Part shown: one piece after another, positions 44,979 to 48,860 of the stretch
Position numbering within the stretch: the stretch's first letter is position 1
Layout: each line of letters opens with the position of its first letter
From: an uncultured Cytophaga sp.
GTDB taxonomy: Bacteria; Bacteroidota; Bacteroidia; Cytophagales; Cytophagaceae
Assembly (NCBI RefSeq): GCF_937863595.1
Contig: NZ_CALMGQ010000182.1
Location: 1-48,860, forward strand
DNA: 48,860 bases
Direction of reading: 5' to 3'
Program-made: the position numbers and the translations under genes
The notes under the pieces: generated by a model
Told to the model about the DNA's origin: nothing
Database searches by the model: none
Seen by the model: the letters and a program-made list of their open reading frames with translations, nothing else

Positions 44979-46313
44979 ATGAGTAATTATTTCAACAGAA
45001 CAACATCTGTTGCGCCCTTAGTTGTTTTCAGAATAGGATTAGGCTTTATGCTTTTTCTTGGAACGATTCGGTTTTGGCTGAATGGTTGGATAGAAGGATT
45101 ATACATAAGCCCCAAATATTTTTTTCCCTATTATGGTTTTGATTTCGTAGTTCCTTTAGGAAACTACACCTACGCGCTTTTTTTTATTTGTGGACTATCC
45201 GCACTTTTTGTTGCACTTGGGTTTTTGTATCGACTATCTAGTATTACACTCTTTTTGAGTTTTACATATATCGAACTCATAGACAAAACAACATATTTAA
45301 ATCATTACTATTTTATCACTCTAATTTGTTTCTTAATGATGTTCTTGCCTGCGCATGTCTATTTTTCAGTAGATGCCTATCGCAAAGAACATATTCGTGC
45401 AAACACGGTACCCCAGTGGTGCATCGATTCTATTAAATTATTTGTAAGTACTTTATATATCTGTGCAGGTATTGCCAAAATAAACCCCGATTGGTTATTA
45501 CATGCCTTGCCTTTAAAAATATGGCTACCAGCTCGTAATGATATGCCAATCATTGGTTTTTTATTTAATTACACGTGGGTATTCTATTTATTTAGTTGGT
45601 TTGGCTGCATCTATGATTTATGCATTCCATTTTTTTTGTGGAACAAACGAACACGTATTGTTGCATACTTTTTTGTAGTCGTATTTCATGTACTCACATC
45701 CATGCTTTTCCCTATTGGCATGTTTCCATATATCATGATTATTACGGCTTTAATTTTCTTTTCGCCTACATTTCATGAACGTATTATTAGTTTTATCATA
45801 GATTTATTACCAACACTTTCAAAATCAGTTGCATCCAATAAAACGTATATATATAGTAATTTTAAAAAGCGCTTTGTGTTGGGCGTTTTTTTTGCGTTTT
45901 TTGCAATCCAGTTTGTAATGCCCTTTAGATATTTATTATATCCTGGACAATTATTTTGGACAGAAGAAGGGTATCGATTTTCTTGGAGAGTAATGTTGAT
46001 GGAGAAAGCAGGATATACGCAGTTTACGGTGAAAGACGGAAACGGAAAATACATCATTGTAAATAATGAGGAATTCTTAACAAGGCAACAAGAGAAAATG
46101 ATGTCTACACAACCCGATATGATGTTGCAATATGCCCACATACTAGCCGATTATTATGAACTACAGGGTTTTGTCAATCCATCTGTATATGTAGATGCAT
46201 ATGTTGCATTAAACGGGAGGATTGGTAAAAGTATGGTTGATACACAGGTTGATTTAGCTAAGGAAAAAGAATCACTTGGTCACAAATATTGGATTATTAA
46301 TTACAATGAATAA
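44979..46313 (+). CDS. HTTM-domain membrane protein (vitamin K-dependent gamma-carboxylase-like)
   Basis: A 444-aa protein with about eight to nine hydrophobic helices in the first 300 residues. It has HTTM (horizontally transferred transmembrane) wording: PLVVFRIGLGFMLFLGTIRFW, DKTTYLNHYYFITLICFLMMFLPA, VSTLYICAGIAKINPDWLLHALPLKIWL and VVFHVLTSMLFPIGMFPYIMI. The TYLNHYYF segment corresponds to the family active-site region of gamma-glutamyl carboxylase. The tail (about 340-444) is periplasmic or soluble: RFSWRVMLMEKAGYTQFTVK. Substrate and reaction are unknown. Its stop overlaps the TonB receptor start by eight bases, so the two are translationally coupled, which ties it to metal uptake. Confidence 0.83.
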   Translation: MSNYFNRTTSVAPLVVFRIGLGFMLFLGTIRFWLNGWIEGLYISPKYFFPYYGFDFVVPLGNYTYALFFICGLSALFVALGFLYRLSSITLFLSFTYIELIDKTTYLNHYYFITLICFLMMFLPAHVYFSVDAYRKEHIRANTVPQWCIDSIKLFVSTLYICAGIAKINPDWLLHALPLKIWLPARNDMPIIGFLFNYTWVFYLFSWFGCIYDLCIPFFLWNKRTRIVAYFFVVVFHVLTSMLFPIGMFPYIMIITALIFFSPTFHERIISFIIDLLPTLSKSVASNKTYIYSNFKKRFVLGVFFAFFAIQFVMPFRYLLYPGQLFWTEEGYRFSWRVMLMEKAGYTQFTVKDGNGKYIIVNNEEFLTRQQEKMMSTQPDMMLQYAHILADYYELQGFVNPSVYVDAYVALNGRIGKSMVDTQVDLAKEKESLGHKYWIINYNE

Positions 46314-48717
46314 ATTTTCGCTCTTACTATTATTTAGTTGTTTTCTAACAATTAAATCGTTTGCACAACATACCTTAACAGGTAAGGTGATTTCTTCGGA
46401 TGCATCTGTATATATGGATTTTTGTACGGTTGCTCTTAATGATGGTGTCTACACGACCAATACCGACTCAACTGGTTTTTTTAGGTTTGAAAATTTACCC
46501 GAAGCGTCCTACACTATTTCAACACATACGTTTGGTTTTGTAACAACAAAAGTAACTATTCAATTAGGGAAAAATAAATATATAACCATCGTGGTTAATC
46601 CGGAAAAAGATGCGATAGATACAATTGAGATTGTTAGTAAAGCTTCACAAGATCATCACTTGGGTGATGTAGAAGATATGGCTATTTATGCTGGGAAAAA
46701 ATCGGAAGTGATTGTGATGGATAGCTTGGTTGTAAATACTGCTACCAATAATGCTCGGCAAGTATATGCACGTGTGCCTGGTTTAAATATTTGGGAAAAT
46801 GATGGCGCAGGTATTCAATTAAGTATTGGGGGGCGTGGCTTAGATCCAAATCGTACATCTAATTTTAATGTTCGACAAAATGGATATGATATTAGTGCAG
46901 ATGCGCTCGGCTATCCAGAAAGTTATTATACCCCACCCACAGAAGGGATTGAGCGTATTCAAGTTGTACGTGGAGCTGCATCTTTGCAATATGGAACGCA
47001 ATTTGGTGGGATGCTTAATTTTGTGATGCGCAAGCCTGTTGCAGATAAGAAAATACAATTGGTGGCAAGGCAATCTATTGGTTCATTCGGGTTTTACAAT
47101 ACGTTCACAAGCTTAGGTGGTACTGTTGGTAAGGTGAGTTACTATACCTATTTTCAATATAAAACGGGTAATGGATGGAGACCAAATTCTGATTTTAATA
47201 ATTATAATTATTATGGGAATGTAAATTATCAAATCAGTAAACGTACAAGTATTGGCGTTGATATTACGATTATGAATTACTTGGCACACCAACCAGGTGG
47301 TTTGTCAGATGCGATGTTTAAAGAAAATGCGCGCCAATCAAACCGTGATCGAAATTGGTTTCAAGTAAATTGGAAAATGGCGGCAGTGCATTTCAATCAT
47401 AAATTCAATGAAACAAATGAGATGAATGTGCGGGTCTTTGGTTTGCTTGCGAATAGATATAGCGTTGGGTTTAGGCCCAATCGGGTTTCAACGATTGACG
47501 ATGGAAGTACGCAACGAGATTTAATAAAAGGAGAGTTTAAAAATATAGGTGCAGAAGTTCGATACATGAAACGGTACTATATTGGTAAGAAATATTCTGT
47601 TTTATTAGTTGGTGCAAGAGGGTATTATGGAAATAATTTAAGTACACAAGGACAAGGCTCTAAAACGAGCAATGCGGATTTTAACTATGCAAGTAACAAT
47701 TTCATGACCTATGATTATAAATTTTTAAATAGGAATGTGGCATTATTTGCTGAGAATGTTTTTTATATTGGAAACAAACTATCTATTACACCTGGACTTC
47801 GGTATGAATTTATTAGAACTTCTGCCGATGGCTATTATGGAAGTGTAGCGTACGATTTGGCAGGTAATATTATCAATAAGGATACAACGAATGAGTTTAG
47901 ACAAAATTCACGTCAATTTTTATTAGGGGGGATTGGTATTAGTTACAAACCGATTCCTAAAATGAATATATATGGAAATATTTCTCAAAATTACAGATCG
48001 ATAACGTATAGTGATATGCGTATTTCAAATCCATCTTCGGTTATTGATCCGAACTTAAAAGACGAAAAAGGCTTTACAACAGATATCGGATTGAGAAGTG
48101 AAGGTTCTACACGTTTTATTTACGATGCGAGTTTTTTTATTCTAAATTATAACAACCGCATTGGTGAGTACTTAACTTCAGATGCAAACAATCGGGTTGT
48201 TAGAGAGCGCACCAATATCGGCCGAGCCTTGATGGTTGGTGTTGAATGTTATTTGGAATACGATGTAATGAAATTATTTTTACCTAAAACAAAAAAATGG
48301 TCGGGTAGTTTATTTACTAACTCTGCATACATTCATTCTGAATATGTATCTAGTGGTATAACAGCGGTGCAAGGAAACCAAGTAGAATTTGTACCGATGT
48401 TTAATTTAAAAGGAGGTGTGCGTGCAGGATATAAAAAGTTTAAAATGTCCTTTCAATACACACATTTAACGCAACAATTTTCGGATGCGACGAATGCATT
48501 GGATGGCGGCGTATCTGGTGTAGTTGGTATTATACCTTCCTACAGTATTATGGATTTAAGTATGTCTTATGAATATAAAATATTCAAACTAGAAGGAAGT
48601 ATTAACAACCTAACGAATCAGTATTACTTTACACGCAGAGCAACGGGGTATCCTGGCCCGGGTATTTTACCATCAGATGGCCGAGCATTTTATCTGACAC
48701 TGCAAGTGAAAATTTAG
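46306..48717 (+). CDS. TonB-dependent outer-membrane receptor
   Basis: An 803-aa receptor from the ATG at 46306. The frame reaches 46276 but that lies in the HTTM gene, and the signal peptide starts MNKFSLLLLFSCFLTIKSFA. After the signal is a carboxypeptidase-regulatory-like domain (HTLTGKVISSDASVYMDFCTVAL), then the plug: ARQVYARVPGLNIWENDGAGIQLSIGGRGL, GIERIQVVRGAASLQYGTQFGGMLNFVMRKP. The barrel follows, ending with an aromatic-rich last strand and terminal FYLTLQVKI. This is the FecA/siderophore type of plug. With the imelysin and DUF4856 lipoproteins it most likely imports iron or another metal chelate. The C-terminus is complete, so the gene is intact in this window. Confidence 0.93.
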   Translation: MNKFSLLLLFSCFLTIKSFAQHTLTGKVISSDASVYMDFCTVALNDGVYTTNTDSTGFFRFENLPEASYTISTHTFGFVTTKVTIQLGKNKYITIVVNPEKDAIDTIEIVSKASQDHHLGDVEDMAIYAGKKSEVIVMDSLVVNTATNNARQVYARVPGLNIWENDGAGIQLSIGGRGLDPNRTSNFNVRQNGYDISADALGYPESYYTPPTEGIERIQVVRGAASLQYGTQFGGMLNFVMRKPVADKKIQLVARQSIGSFGFYNTFTSLGGTVGKVSYYTYFQYKTGNGWRPNSDFNNYNYYGNVNYQISKRTSIGVDITIMNYLAHQPGGLSDAMFKENARQSNRDRNWFQVNWKMAAVHFNHKFNETNEMNVRVFGLLANRYSVGFRPNRVSTIDDGSTQRDLIKGEFKNIGAEVRYMKRYYIGKKYSVLLVGARGYYGNNLSTQGQGSKTSNADFNYASNNFMTYDYKFLNRNVALFAENVFYIGNKLSITPGLRYEFIRTSADGYYGSVAYDLAGNIINKDTTNEFRQNSRQFLLGGIGISYKPIPKMNIYGNISQNYRSITYSDMRISNPSSVIDPNLKDEKGFTTDIGLRSEGSTRFIYDASFFILNYNNRIGEYLTSDANNRVVRERTNIGRALMVGVECYLEYDVMKLFLPKTKKWSGSLFTNSAYIHSEYVSSGITAVQGNQVEFVPMFNLKGGVRAGYKKFKMSFQYTHLTQQFSDATNALDGGVSGVVGIIPSYSIMDLSMSYEYKIFKLEGSINNLTNQYYFTRRATGYPGPGILPSDGRAFYLTLQVKI

Positions 48718-48723
48718 CGAAAA

Positions 48724-48769
48724 AAGTACTTAGTACTTAGTACTAAGTATAAAGTATAAAGTTAATTTT
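48724..48769. repeat. imperfect heptamer repeats just after the TonB receptor gene
   Basis: Units of the form AGTACTT, AGTACTT, AGTACTA, AGTATAA, AGTATAA, AGTTAAT follow one another in seven-base steps, a decaying tandem array. Confidence 0.75.
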
Positions 48770-48798
48770 GATTTTTTAAATTATTCTTTAAGGGTAAA

Positions 48799-48860
48799 TC
48801 TGTACTCTGTACTCTGTACTCTGTACTCTGTACTCTGTACTCTGTACTCTGTACTCTGTA
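48799..48860. repeat. perfect heptamer tandem repeat (TCTGTAC)n running to the window end
   Basis: The unit TCTGTAC is repeated about 8.9 times without change from 48799 to the last base, so the true length is unknown. Confidence 0.97.

Noticed and set aside
48724..48860. CRISPR array
   Set aside because: The repeat unit is only seven bases with no spacers, so it is a simple tandem repeat.

Overview
The window looks like a chromosomal stretch of a gliding member of the Bacteroidota, most likely Cytophagales and strongly reminiscent of Cytophaga. The DNA is AT-rich. Few starts have a clear Shine-Dalgarno, and several upstream regions carry TAnnTTTG-like -7 elements. The gene content fits as well: the gliding lipoprotein GldH, a RicT/PSP1 protein, an imelysin/DUF4856/TonB-receptor locus, a DUF2723 membrane protein, and many lipoproteins with an SxxC-type lipobox. 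The species name is an inference. No rRNA, tRNA, CRISPR array, transposase or prophage was seen.

Layout. 1-880 (-): an HlyD-type lipoprotein adaptor with two frameshifts in A tracts. It runs in frame, at a HindIII site, into a GC-richer fragment of dihydroorotate dehydrogenase (pyrD) that leaves the window; this looks like a chimeric junction. 989-1600 (-): Cys-cluster protein. 2277-3572 (+): O-acetylhomoserine sulfhydrylase. 3821-5401 (-): a methyltransferase and an exported propeller-like protein. 5540-10890 (-): DUF4403 lipoprotein translationally coupled to a 1318-aa SF1 helicase. 11019-11939 (-): PfkB kinase. 12178-15855 (+): outer-membrane-type protein and an exported TPR-CHAT protein. 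16039-17303 (+): lipoprotein and SMR/SugE exporter.

17556-25691 (-) is a tightly packed run, in transcription order: ricT-like, gldH, DUF4919, DUF1624 acyltransferase-like, a 707-aa fusion of a periplasmic-binding domain with a pentameric ligand-gated ion channel, a secreted protein, and rhomboid protease. 25890-30151 (-): membrane protein, purD, recQ. 30241-32885 (+): kdsD-like isomerase, LprI-like protein, mannose-1-phosphate guanylyltransferase, i.e. envelope sugar metabolism. 32967-40300 (-): ArsR regulator with a GapN-like dehydrogenase, beta-carbonic anhydrase, small membrane protein, rlmB, DUF2723 protein. 40608-42239 (+): alpha-glucan phosphorylase-like enzyme lacking the usual PLP lysine. 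42428-48717 (+): DUF4856 lipoprotein, imelysin lipoprotein, HTTM protein and TonB-dependent receptor, probably a metal (iron) acquisition locus. 48724-48860: heptanucleotide tandem repeats running off the end.

The most interesting item is the receptor-channel fusion at 19397-21520. It joins a ligand-sensing periplasmic-binding fold to a prokaryotic Cys-loop-type channel and sits in a candidate operon with a gliding-motility gene. Also worth checking are the first 134 bases as a chimera, the non-canonical catalytic positions in the GapN-like and phosphorylase-like enzymes, the exported TPR-CHAT protein, and the strong hairpins between genes of the metal-uptake locus.
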